64,000 bases of DNA from Thiothrix nivea DSM 5205 (lineage in GTDB: Bacteria; Pseudomonadota; Gammaproteobacteria; Thiotrichales; Thiotrichaceae): contig NZ_JH651384.1 in assembly GCF_000260135.1 (NCBI RefSeq), positions 2,731,693 through 2,795,692 of the forward strand, written 5' to 3'. Under the pieces are notes generated by a model. That model saw only the letters and a program-made list of their open reading frames with translations, did not search any database and was not told where the DNA came from. A program made the position numbers and the translations under genes. Below are positions 48,322-55,690 of the stretch, one piece after another (position 1 is the first letter of the stretch; every line of letters starts with the position of its first letter).

Positions 48322-49145
48322 CCTCGAACCCGATAATATGCTTCTTTTACTTCCCTTAATGCTTGTTCGCGCCCACTACTCTGGTCGACAGGAACACGAA
48401 CAGCATCACCTCGAAGCTGCACCGATATTAATTTTTTCTCCTTATCCGTTTGTATTCTTGCAGAAGCAGTATTACCGGTTGCTGCTGTTGACTTTGCAAC
48501 TGCTTCGACTCCCTCTTCATTTAAAGCATCACCAACAATCTCCACACTCCCATAGTTACCATTCAGATTTTGACAATAAATTGAAAGTGGCTTCTGGAAT
48601 ATTTCATCTGCATCAATAGGATTGGGGCCAGTGAAAAATGCCTTAAACCTCTTAATAGAATAAGCACTCCGTATTTTTTCTATAAAATCCTCTGGATCAG
48701 GAATAATATCCACTAGGACATTAATACCACGTTCTTTTACTGATGTAGAGTTATCAAAAATCCCTTCAATTTTTCTAGCAATTGCCTGAACATCGGGAGC
48801 AACTTTTGTTTTTTTAGCTACACCTAAAACACCTATTGACCTATCAAACAAAACGTATGTATAAGGACAAGAGTCATCCAACTGCTCTATAAAATTACCT
48901 GTATTATTATCATATCGTTCAACAGTGGTTTTAGTTGTTCTCCCAATTGCAAAAGCTCCACAAAATTTATCAAAATACTCTATATTACCAATATGCCAAA
49001 CATTGTCTTTTTTTAATGTAATAGTAGGCTTCTCATTTAAAGCCATTGAAAATAAATCTGAGGGAGAAACATCTGAATAAAATAGTGTCATCTGAGATGG
49101 TTTTATAAACTTAATGCGATATAAGTGATATTCGATTACAGGCAT
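48318..49145 (-). CDS. Hypothetical partner of the FRG-domain protein
   Basis: 275 residues from the ATG at 49145 (AAGGAG 11 nt upstream; a TTG at 49154 is closer to it and possible). The first half is rich in beta strands (WHIGNIEYFDKFCGAFAIGRTT), and the middle has VLVDIIPDPEDFIEKIRSAYSIKRFKAFFTGPNP. No named family was recognised with confidence. The ATGA overlap with the FRG gene suggests a two-gene defence module. Confidence 0.6.
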   Translation of the reverse strand: MPVIEYHLYRIKFIKPSQMTLFYSDVSPSDLFSMALNEKPTITLKKDNVWHIGNIEYFDKFCGAFAIGRTTKTTVERYDNNTGNFIEQLDDSCPYTYVLFDRSIGVLGVAKKTKVAPDVQAIARKIEGIFDNSTSVKERGINVLVDIIPDPEDFIEKIRSAYSIKRFKAFFTGPNPIDADEIFQKPLSIYCQNLNGNYGSVEIVGDALNEEGVEAVAKSTAATGNTASARIQTDKEKKLISVQLRGDAVRVPVDQSSGREQALREVKEAYYRVRG

Positions 49146-49642
49146 TGAAACCAAGACTCCTTGTATTCACCATTTAACCATCATCGGGTTACTGTACTAT
49201 CGCTTGTCCGTTCTGACTACCGATTGCCCACAACTATACATCCAACTAATGTCTGTGCATAGTAAGTTACCAAACAATACCTTACTGCGGTTAGCCATCC
49301 TCAGCACTACGACCTCCAAGAGCAATACAGCTATCCTGATCCAGATAAGCATCTTCACGGCATCATCACCTCCTTTGTGTGAACATGGCACTTTAACCAC
49401 CCTAACCTCTTGCAGCCGCAAGGCTGACAAGAGAGTTGTCCTGTTAAAACCAGATTGGCACGACTACCAACAATGTGAACTTCATCCTGTCTAGCCCTAT
49501 CCAGGACGTGAACAGTTCGCCAGCCCTTGCAGAACTGTCGTCCTGTACGGAGTCAGTCATAGACTTCCTCCGGGAGCTTTCGCTCACAGAGTAGAGCGCA
49601 ACCCAGTAACAACAGAATCGCGCCCCATCCTTCCTATAGGAA
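49146..49642. other. Structured intergenic segment C beside the integrase
   Basis: Contains a 14-bp stem with a 3-nt bulge (CAGGACG, ACAGTTC / GAACTGT, CGTCCTG; 49502-49545), a hairpin CTCTTG-AGCC-GCAA-GGCT-CAAGAG (49407-49433), and GAGCTTTCGCTC near 49573. The AGCC-GCAA-GGCT and AGC-N4-GCT elements are shared with block B. It also holds a possible tiny gene (49197-49358) and an AATCGCGCC word (49617). Given its place, it could include integrase-binding sites or a terminator. Confidence 0.5.
49197..49358 (-). CDS. Possible small hydrophobic peptide
   Basis: 53 residues from a GTG at 49358. An unusually perfect Shine-Dalgarno (AAAGGAGGTGAT) lies 10 nt upstream, and also overlaps a four-codon frame ATG ATG CCG TGA. 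The peptide starts with a hydrophobic helix (MLIWIRIAVLLLEVVVLRM) and a basic tail, like small membrane toxins. No relative was recognised; it may be chance. Confidence 0.35.
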   Translation of the reverse strand: MKMLIWIRIAVLLLEVVVLRMANRSKVLFGNLLCTDISWMYSCGQSVVRTDKR

Positions 49643-50911
49643 TCAGTCATCAAGCAAAGCATCCAACGGTGAAGCAGTTCCATTAGCAGCACTACCCGCA
49701 ATGTGAAGGTATATCTGCGTGGTTGAAATGTCAGAATGTCCAAGTAGCTCCTGCACACTTCTGATGTCAACACCACTCTGAACAAGGTGTGTGGCAAAAC
49801 TATGGCGCAAGATGTGCGGGTAACAGTTCTTCTTTATCCCTGCATCCTTCCCAGCTTCCCTGATGGCTCGCTGCATCACTGACTGATGTAAATGCCAACG
49901 TCTGATAACACCTTCCTGGTAAATATCCTCTGACATATTGCTACTCGGCCATAACCATTGCCACCCTACCTGATACTGATACGTTGCAGCCTTACGGTTC
50001 AATGCTTCTGGTATCCAAACACTTCCATAGCCTTTGTCCAAGTCTTCAAGGTGCAGGGTTTCCACTTTGCTAACTTGTTCCTTCAGTGCCGGTATCAACT
50101 TCTTCGGCAGCATTACTTTCCTGTCCTTGGCTCCCTTACCACGCCAAACGAATATTTCACCTCTATCAAAGTCGATGTCCTTCAATCTGAGGGTCATACA
50201 TTCACTGATGCGTAATCCCGTCCCATAGAGCAATCGGGCAATCAATAGGTGTGTCCCATCAAGGAACTGGAACAATTGCCTCACTTCTTCAACAGACAGC
50301 ACTACCGGCAACTTCTTCGGCTTCTTGGATTTGTTGACACTATCAATCGGTGCCAGCTTGATTTTCAGGAACTGGTTGTAAACAAACATCACAGCATTGA
50401 ATGCCTGCTTCTGGGTTGATAGCGCCACCTTCCTTCTGTTCACCAGATAGTTGAGATATGCCTCTATATGCAAGTGGTTCAACTTGGCAGGATGTTGATG
50501 TCCATTGAACTCGATGTACTTGCTCACCCATCCAAGGTAAGTCTTCTCCGTCTCATAGCTGTAGTTCCTGACCCGTATGTACTCCTTCAGCCGTTGCATA
50601 AATGCCGGAATGGATTCCCTGACAACAACGTCATTCCTGCTGAAATCATCCCTTTCAGGTTCCATCACTCCGGCAACAATGTCCGTAATCGCCTTGTTAT
50701 ATCCATACACGATAGGTAAAGCATCCGTTCTGTTACCTCCACCATGAGCAATCTTCATGATGTTGCGTTTCAAATTAGCCAATTCCTTATCAGCCTTCGC
50801 TTTGTTGTCACCCTCCAGATTAAATTCACTGTAGAAGAGCACTTCACTAATCAGCAGTTTCCACAGTTCCACAGGGTCAAGCTTTTTATATTCAATTGTG
50901 TTGGTATTCAT
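49643..50911 (-). CDS. Tyrosine recombinase, integron-integrase-like, with extra N-terminal domain
   Basis: 422 residues from the ATG at 50911 (GAGGT 8 nt upstream). Catalytic residues: R234 (GTGLRISE), H366-x2-R369 (HILRHSFATH), H392 (LLGHSD), Y401. The segment 311-350 (YQYQVGWQWLWPSS ... RRWHLHQSVMQRAI) is the additional region that marks integron integrases. Unlike IntI, residues 1-95 form an extra domain homologous to the separate protein encoded just upstream. No attI/attC array was found. It is the only recombinase of this kind here, so it is the likely agent of integration into the qmcA-like gene. Confidence 0.88.
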   Translation of the reverse strand: MNTNTIEYKKLDPVELWKLLISEVLFYSEFNLEGDNKAKADKELANLKRNIMKIAHGGGNRTDALPIVYGYNKAITDIVAGVMEPERDDFSRNDVVVRESIPAFMQRLKEYIRVRNYSYETEKTYLGWVSKYIEFNGHQHPAKLNHLHIEAYLNYLVNRRKVALSTQKQAFNAVMFVYNQFLKIKLAPIDSVNKSKKPKKLPVVLSVEEVRQLFQFLDGTHLLIARLLYGTGLRISECMTLRLKDIDFDRGEIFVWRGKGAKDRKVMLPKKLIPALKEQVSKVETLHLEDLDKGYGSVWIPEALNRKAATYQYQVGWQWLWPSSNMSEDIYQEGVIRRWHLHQSVMQRAIREAGKDAGIKKNCYPHILRHSFATHLVQSGVDIRSVQELLGHSDISTTQIYLHIAGSAANGTASPLDALLDD

Positions 50912-50935
50912 AATCGTAGACCTCGATATGACAGG

Positions 50936-50972
50936 CACAGTGAAGCGCAGCCTGAGCGTTAGCTGAGGCTGT
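50936..50972 (-). promoter_or_regulatory. Hairpin in the integrase leader
   Basis: CAGCCT, AGC and the complementary GCT, AGGCTG form a stem around GTTA, located 25 nt before the integrase start codon. It is another AGC-N4-GCT type hairpin. It could modulate integrase translation or be a recombinase-binding site. Confidence 0.4.
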
Positions 50973-50997
50973 GCTGGTTTCATGTGGGAGTAACTTC

Positions 50998-51324
50998 TTA
51001 GCCTTCCTGAGTATCAGGAGGGCAATCTTCATCAGCAGGTTGGTTCTTTACGAAATCATCCCTTTCCGGCTCCATCTTCTCGGCCAGCAAATCATTCACC
51101 GACTGGTTGTAGGTAAAGACCACTTTCAGGGCTTCATCCTTCGTTCCCTTTGCCAATGAGATGCGCCAGACCTGTATCTTCATCGCCTGTAGCAATTCAT
51201 CAGCTTTCTGTTTCAATTCACCTCCAAGGTCAAACTCATCAGTGAAGTTCACTTCTTCCTTGATGGCATTCCACAGTTTGATACCTGCATTCTTTTGGGC
51301 TTTGGTTGCATGTTTGCTTTTCAT
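50998..51324 (-). CDS. Stand-alone paralogue of the integrase N-terminal domain
   Basis: 108 residues from the ATG at 51324 (AAGGTGAT upstream). Residues 17-91 align without a gap to residues 16-90 of the integrase; about 32 of 75 positions are identical by my count, including LW, EF, KAD, YN and the shared MEPERDDF. It is encoded immediately before the integrase on the same strand. It may regulate the recombinase through hetero-oligomers or competition for DNA. No known family was recognised. Confidence 0.7.
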   Translation of the reverse strand: MKSKHATKAQKNAGIKLWNAIKEEVNFTDEFDLGGELKQKADELLQAMKIQVWRISLAKGTKDEALKVVFTYNQSVNDLLAEKMEPERDDFVKNQPADEDCPPDTQEG

Positions 51325-51352
51325 GATAATCACCTTTTCATTTTTTACGGAC

Positions 51353-51390
51353 ATAAAAAAAGGCCGTATGCTTTCGCACACAGCCTTCAA
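51353..51390 (-). terminator. Intrinsic terminator of the membrane-protein operon
   Basis: Minus strand GGCTGTGTGC-GAAA-GCATACGGCC (two wobble pairs) then seven U, after the gene at 51457 and before the integrase unit. Confidence 0.85.
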
Positions 51391-51456
51391 ATGGTTGGGT
51401 AATGGGATAGTAGCCCTGAAGCTCTTAAAGAGCCTTAGAGCTAATTGCAGTAGGTT

Positions 51457-51885
51457 TTATGCAGTCTTTTCAGTTCTCCCAAAGATAAATGTTTTAACAA
51501 ATCTGAATGTACCACCCAATAAAGTAGTGATACCTTTCCTGAGTTCTTCACCAAAGGATTCAGCATTTACTTCAGGTTCAATAGTCTCAACCCAGAACCC
51601 TAATGTTTTACTTCTTAACTTCGATAAGTTCCATCTGATACGTTTACCACCTTTGAACCTCCTGATAGCAATAAGCACCATGGGAAATAGAACAGCAGCA
51701 AGGGAGTTAGCCATAAACGCTATAAAGGACGTTCCAGCCAGTAACATATTAGCCACAACAGCTATCTGAAATAACAAGCTGAACAGTTCTGCGTGACCGA
51801 CTACATACTTGGTAAAAGGTAAATGATTCATTGATTGATAAGAGCCATAGGTAATGACTACAGCAGCAAATAACAGGTATATCAT
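51457..51885 (-). CDS. Small membrane protein of the element
   Basis: 142 residues. Two or three hydrophobic helices in the first 75 residues, then a basic segment (IRRFKGGKRIRWNLSKLRSK) and a soluble tail. Unrecognised. It is the last gene of a four-gene unit with overlapping ends (51457-53118) and is followed by a terminator. Overlap with the next upstream gene is ATGA. Confidence 0.6.
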   Translation of the reverse strand: MIYLLFAAVVITYGSYQSMNHLPFTKYVVGHAELFSLLFQIAVVANMLLAGTSFIAFMANSLAAVLFPMVLIAIRRFKGGKRIRWNLSKLRSKTLGFWVETIEPEVNAESFGEELRKGITTLLGGTFRFVKTFIFGRTEKTA

Positions 51886-52115
51886 GACACCACTCCTTTC
51901 AGACGATTGATAAATCCACTAAACCCAAAGATTATATTTAGCAATGAGTACGCCACAAAACAGGTTATCCCGACTTCAATCATGAAATTGGCAGCAAGGT
52001 AAAGCGGCGCAATGATTCCCATAGGAACCGACAGGAACAGTAACAGGTATGACATCCCATTCAGGATAATGCCAATACCCAGGAAAAAGACACTTAACAG
52101 ATTTAAATCTTTCAT
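51882..52115 (-). CDS. Small membrane protein of the element
   Basis: 77 residues from the ATG at 52115, chosen because GAGG lies 8 nt upstream. Two hydrophobic helices (LLSVFFLGIGIILNGMSYLL and a second one after it) fill most of it. Unrecognised. Gene order and size recall membrane or envelope proteins of small phages, but no match can be named. Confidence 0.6.
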   Translation of the reverse strand: MKDLNLLSVFFLGIGIILNGMSYLLLFLSVPMGIIAPLYLAANFMIEVGITCFVAYSLLNIIFGFSGFINRLKGVVS

Positions 52116-52132
52116 TCTCATATCCTCACATT

Positions 52133-52480
52133 TCAAGCAAAGTGATAATTCAAACCTTTAGCATCAGCTATCTTTCTGAAATAACCTTCCAGAATAGTGT
52201 ACGTGCCAAGGTAAAAGGCTAAAGAGAGTGCAACAGTAGTTGACAAGACCAAGAGAAGACTTGCATCAGAAAGCAGTGCAGAGGAAAGAATAAAGGCACT
52301 ACCTGCATTAACCAGAAACGCGCCTATCATTCCCCTTACAGGATGTGCATAAGCTTTATGGGCATCTCTCACTTTTGACATAAAGAATGGTGTTATCAAA
52401 GCAAGGTAGATAACACGGTTATTGAATCGCACAGAAGGCTTGTTCAAATAAACCTTCAAGGCATGTAATAGTTCTAACAT
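52133..52480 (-). CDS. Small membrane protein of the element
   Basis: 115 residues from the ATG at 52480 (AAGGAG 7 nt upstream). A charged N-terminus is followed by about three hydrophobic helices. Unrecognised. The preceding gene's stop codon (TAG) lies two bases upstream of this start. Confidence 0.6.
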   Translation of the reverse strand: MLELLHALKVYLNKPSVRFNNRVIYLALITPFFMSKVRDAHKAYAHPVRGMIGAFLVNAGSAFILSSALLSDASLLLVLSTTVALSLAFYLGTYTILEGYFRKIADAKGLNYHFA

Positions 52481-52482
52481 CA

Positions 52483-53118
52483 CTATTCTCCTTTTGTTTT
52501 ATAGGTATTGACCATTGCCATAAACTCAGGGGTGTATCGCCCATTCACGACAATTCGGTTAATCAGTTCCTGCAACTCAGACTTACTCAATACAAAGCCT
52601 CGTTCCTTCGCTCTGGTCAGCAGAAAACTCTGATATTGCCGACTCCTGGCAATCTTCTGGTAACGGGACAACTCCTTACCATGCAGGGTACATTTCTCAC
52701 TATCCAACGCTGTCTTGAGCATACTGGGGGTTAGCTTGAATTCACCAACCACAGCAGCAAAGTCATTGATGGTCAGGTTTATCTTTTCCTCAGATGGCAG
52801 CTCACCTACATCCTCTTGTCCTTCAACAGAGAAATGCGGCAACAACAACACACCAGCAGATTCAGATTCCCTAACGGTTTCAGTTGCTTCCTCTGCAAAA
52901 ACAAATTCACCTGTTGCCTTGTTCACAAAGAAGTTCCTGACCTTTTCATATCCTTCCTTGATTCTGGTAACAACCTTTTCACATTTATCAGCAACATAGG
53001 CTTTCACCTGATGGTACTTGTTAACCATATAAACCTTGACCTGTAGACCTTTCTCTTTCAGGCAGGCAACCGTTGATTCATAGACTTCCAATAAAGTCCA
53101 TTCACTTGTAATAAACAT
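52483..53118 (-). CDS. Hypothetical protein, first gene of the membrane-protein operon
   Basis: 211 residues. A lysine/valine-rich helical N-terminus (VKVYMVNKYHQVKAYVADKCEKVVTRIKEGYEKV) may be amphipathic. The C-terminal 100 residues look like a small helical DNA- or protein-binding domain (LTPSMLKTALDSEKCTLHGKELSRYQKIARSRQYQSFLLTRAKERGFVLSKSELQELINRI). GAGGT precedes the ATG. Unrecognised. Confidence 0.6.
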   Translation of the reverse strand: MFITSEWTLLEVYESTVACLKEKGLQVKVYMVNKYHQVKAYVADKCEKVVTRIKEGYEKVRNFFVNKATGEFVFAEEATETVRESESAGVLLLPHFSVEGQEDVGELPSEEKINLTINDFAAVVGEFKLTPSMLKTALDSEKCTLHGKELSRYQKIARSRQYQSFLLTRAKERGFVLSKSELQELINRIVVNGRYTPEFMAMVNTYKTKGE

Positions 53119-53432
53119 AAGAATTACCTCTTTCGTTCAGACATAAAAAAAGCCATCAACCTTGTCAGTTGACAGCTCTATTTGGATACCGGGGGCATCG
53201 ACCGAGATACTCCCCCCATATATATGACTCGCTATACCTTTAAGTCATACCAGGTACACATTCAAAGGATTATGATTTTAAGCACAGTAAGGAGGGTGGG
53301 GGCATCGAAAAACTTTCAGATTTAACTAAAAAGCCTTGCCCCTGAAAATATATTATATAAATTTTTGACTCCCTTTATAGTTTCAATTAACTTAATAGAT
53401 AGAAAGATAAAACCAGATGAAGGGGTATTAAA
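53119..53432. other. Divergent control region with leader terminator and GGGGGCATCGA repeats
   Basis: Between the leftward membrane-protein operon and the rightward gene at 53433. GGGGGCATCGA occurs twice (about 53184 and 53293), a candidate operator pair. AT-rich promoter-like sequence (TTATATAAT) lies near 53350. A terminator follows on the minus strand before the operon start. Confidence 0.5.
53145..53182 (-). terminator. Intrinsic terminator in the leader of the membrane-protein operon
   Basis: Minus strand AGCTGTCAAC / GTTGATGGCT (two wobble pairs) with a short loop and seven U. No gene ends upstream on this strand, so it must act as an attenuator or end a short RNA. The bases after the U-run (ATGTCTGAACG) resemble those after the other terminator at 51353. 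Confidence 0.65.
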
Positions 53433-53864
53433 ATGAGTAACTTATTTGACGATATGGATAAACAGCAGTTTCTGTATCACCAACACTTTGATAATTACAT
53501 AGAGCGTGTATATGAAAATGGTGAAGAAAATTCACTTAAAAGAATGAATCACTTATGGCCGACAGCTTACAAGGATATTTACTTATCAGATAGAAAGATT
53601 GGGCCATTTACTGTTAATACAGGAACAGGAGAAATAATTAGAGATGCGAGATACCCGGTTGCCATTGCAGGGACACTTAAGACGCAGCAAAAGGAAAAGC
53701 TGAAGGGTATTCCGATAGAAAGGAATAACAGGTTTAAGGATATGAGAAGGTTGGGCGATTTTCTTTATAGAAACAAATACACCATAGGCGTACCAACAGC
53801 ACTAGGCGCATTAGGTTTAGGCTTATACTCAAGCAGAAAGGTGAATTTCAATGATAGTCAATAA
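53433..53864 (+). CDS. Hypothetical protein with C-terminal membrane segment
   Basis: 143 residues. The soluble first 115 residues end with a hydrophobic glycine-rich stretch (TIGVPTALGALGLGLYSSRK). Unrecognised. AAGGGG precedes the ATG and its 3' end overlaps the next gene by 14 nt. Confidence 0.6.
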   Translation: MSNLFDDMDKQQFLYHQHFDNYIERVYENGEENSLKRMNHLWPTAYKDIYLSDRKIGPFTVNTGTGEIIRDARYPVAIAGTLKTQQKEKLKGIPIERNNRFKDMRRLGDFLYRNKYTIGVPTALGALGLGLYSSRKVNFNDSQ

Positions 53865-54123
53865 TGAAGTCATGTTCACTTGTAGGCAGTATATATCATT
53901 ACAGGTCAAACTCGGCAAACTGGATAAAAGTTATTACTTCGACAAAAGCTTTATGCAGAGGTATCGGCTCAAATGTAAAAGTATCTCTGTAGATGAAGGT
54001 ATCAGCATCACCAAAAAAAGACATTTCAACAGCCTCAAATCCAAGACTTCAAATGTCTATCCAGATGACATATTACAAAAGGCTCTGAATGAACTACAGG
54101 ACGAACATCCTGCAAGGGTGTGA
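53851..54123 (+). CDS. Hypothetical small basic protein
   Basis: 90 residues, basic (KSYYFDKSFMQRYRLKCKSISVDEGISITKKRHFNSLKSKTSN), possibly DNA-binding. Unrecognised. The ribosome binding site (AAAGG) is inside the preceding gene, so expression is coupled. Confidence 0.55.
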   Translation: MIVNNEVMFTCRQYISLQVKLGKLDKSYYFDKSFMQRYRLKCKSISVDEGISITKKRHFNSLKSKTSNVYPDDILQKALNELQDEHPARV

Positions 54124-54167
54124 GGATGTTAACGTCTCTGGATAGTGACTAGACTTCATATTTAGAC

Positions 54168-54219
54168 CATTCAGAACGACATGGGCTATCAGAGAGCCTT
54201 TAAACGGCTCTCCTGAATG
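54168..54219. terminator. Two-tier hairpin between convergent genes
   Basis: CATTCAG / CTGAATG (7 bp) encloses GAGAGCC-TTTAAAC-GGCTCTC (7 bp). It lies between the stops of the genes at 53851 and 54223 and probably ends both transcripts. Confidence 0.65.
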
Positions 54220-54222
54220 TGG

Positions 54223-54561
54223 TTAATAAAATTTCTTCAGATGTTTATATTCACCTGCTATGCCAAGGATACCTTTACCAAGTATTCCAGCAGTTGCACC
54301 TATAGAAGCATTCACAAGGTCAGAATTATGGTAATCATTCCAATTGTAAGCTACATTGGCTACTGCTCCAATCATAGCAGCTTTACCTGCACCTCTTGAT
54401 GTAAATGACATGCTAGTAGCATTTTTCAGTCTGAGTTTACCAATATCATCATCAAGAATATTCCTCAAATCACCCATCAGTTCCCTGTGAACATCATATT
54501 CACCTATCGCCCTATTCTTCACTTTGTTAAATATGCCAGTTGCATATGATTTCGTACTCAT
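54223..54561 (-). CDS. Hypothetical protein with glycine-rich membrane segment
   Basis: 112 residues from the ATG at 54561 (AAAGGAG 9 nt upstream). The C-terminal half is glycine/alanine-rich (GAGKAAMIGAVANVAYNW, NASIGATAGILGKGILGIAG), as in small membrane-inserting or virion-like proteins. Unrecognised. Confidence 0.55.
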   Translation of the reverse strand: MSTKSYATGIFNKVKNRAIGEYDVHRELMGDLRNILDDDIGKLRLKNATSMSFTSRGAGKAAMIGAVANVAYNWNDYHNSDLVNASIGATAGILGKGILGIAGEYKHLKKFY

Positions 54562-54849
54562 AATCATCATCTCCTTTATTGTTAATCTCTATCTCATCTA
54601 AAGACAGAAACTAGCGTTTACAGTAAATAGATTGTCACATAATTGACATTACCACAATATATAGTTATTTTTATAAAAAGCAGACACAATATATGGATTC
54701 TTACACAAACGTATTTTCTACACATCAGCATATATAACAAATCGCGCCAATCATTTCCTAACGGATAAAGAATGACTTTCAAAAAGTTGAGGTAAAAAAA
54801 TCATGAAAAACAGGGCAAGAAGAATATGGTTCAACTTAAGGAAAAACAA

Positions 54850-55119
54850 ATGAATTATGATTTAATGACCTTTAATAGGCAGCCACTTAGGTTCACCACC
54901 ATAGAGAAAAAGTCCTATGTCTCACTATCAGATATTCTGAATATTTCAAATCTGACAAGGCCGAATAATCTCACCACCATAAATAGCAGCATCATTACTG
55001 AATACGGCTACAACCCAATAGAACTGATTTCAGTGATGGATGCCATTGAGCTTGTTAAAAGTGCTAATAAAGTTAATCCCAAATTGCTTGAAATCCTAGA
55101 AACCAGAGTTACCCATTAA
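54850..55119 (+). CDS. Hypothetical protein
   Basis: 89 residues from the ATG at 54850 (AAGGA 7 nt upstream; an upstream GTG frame exists). The beginning (LMTFNRQPLRFTTIEKKSYVSLSDILNISNL) is faintly like the start of Bro-N/KilA-type domains. Too short to assign. Confidence 0.5.
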   Translation: MNYDLMTFNRQPLRFTTIEKKSYVSLSDILNISNLTRPNNLTTINSSIITEYGYNPIELISVMDAIELVKSANKVNPKLLEILETRVTH

Positions 55120-55123
55120 AACC

Positions 55124-55210
55124 ATGAACAAGTTAACCGTTAAATTCCCTTACCCAGATGAACAGAAACCCAATGAAGATAGCTACAAGTACAACAAAAG
55201 GCGCAAATGA
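55124..55210 (+). CDS. Very small hydrophilic protein
   Basis: 28 residues (MNKLTVKFPYPDEQKPNED then a basic end). Its stop overlaps the next start as ATGA, and it starts five bases after the previous stop, so it probably couples translation of the flanking genes. It may be nothing more than a coupling frame. Confidence 0.4.
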   Translation: MNKLTVKFPYPDEQKPNEDSYKYNKRRK

Positions 55211-55509
55211 TTGAACTGAGCCTTTATGAACATTGGGTACTTAACTGTTTAGTCAGAAATCGCGCCCACTTCTATTACGACACAATTCCCTATTCAGGAG
55301 CACCAGATATTACAACTGTCAAGGAATTGTACCACGAGCACTTTGAACAGTTATTTAACAAGCCTGTAGAAACAGTTACTGGTGACTATATCGACCAGAT
55401 TGAACATAGAGCAAATACCCTCATTGATAAGTTGCTGTCACTTGATCCGAATTCCTATAAGAATAAAAGAACCAAAAGGAGTAACTATCAGGTTTTTGAT
55501 TTGCATTAA
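55207..55509 (+). CDS. Hypothetical protein, last gene of the element
   Basis: 100 residues (MIELSLYEHWVLNCLVRNR ... DYIDQIEHRANTLIDKLLSLDP), helical, acidic/neutral, unrecognised. An AATCGCGCC word lies within it. The AT-rich codon use ends here; the host-like repeat begins 180 bp further on. Confidence 0.55.
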   Translation: MIELSLYEHWVLNCLVRNRAHFYYDTIPYSGAPDITTVKELYHEHFEQLFNKPVETVTGDYIDQIEHRANTLIDKLLSLDPNSYKNKRTKRSNYQVFDLH

Positions 55510-55690
55510 AGCCCCATCATAATCCAGATATTCAGATCACCGTTGCACCAGCCCTTCACACAGGCACTGTTACAGCAATAGATAACCTTCATCCTGGCTC
55601 TACCCTCATCAGTTCTCCACGGCAAAAATTCCATGTTAGGCTGTAACTTCGTTGAAACCACAGTCACTTGTCAAAAATTTCCACAGCCGA

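Noticed and set aside
43464-49642. Blocks A, B and segment C as integron attC sites
   Set aside because: The recombinase is integron-like, but no GTTRRRY/RYYYAAC box pairs with the expected spacing were found, the blocks are far longer than attC and the genes around them are not in one orientation.
28304-55690. CRISPR array or complete prophage
   Set aside because: No regularly spaced direct repeats, no cas genes; no terminase, capsid, portal or tail genes recognised.
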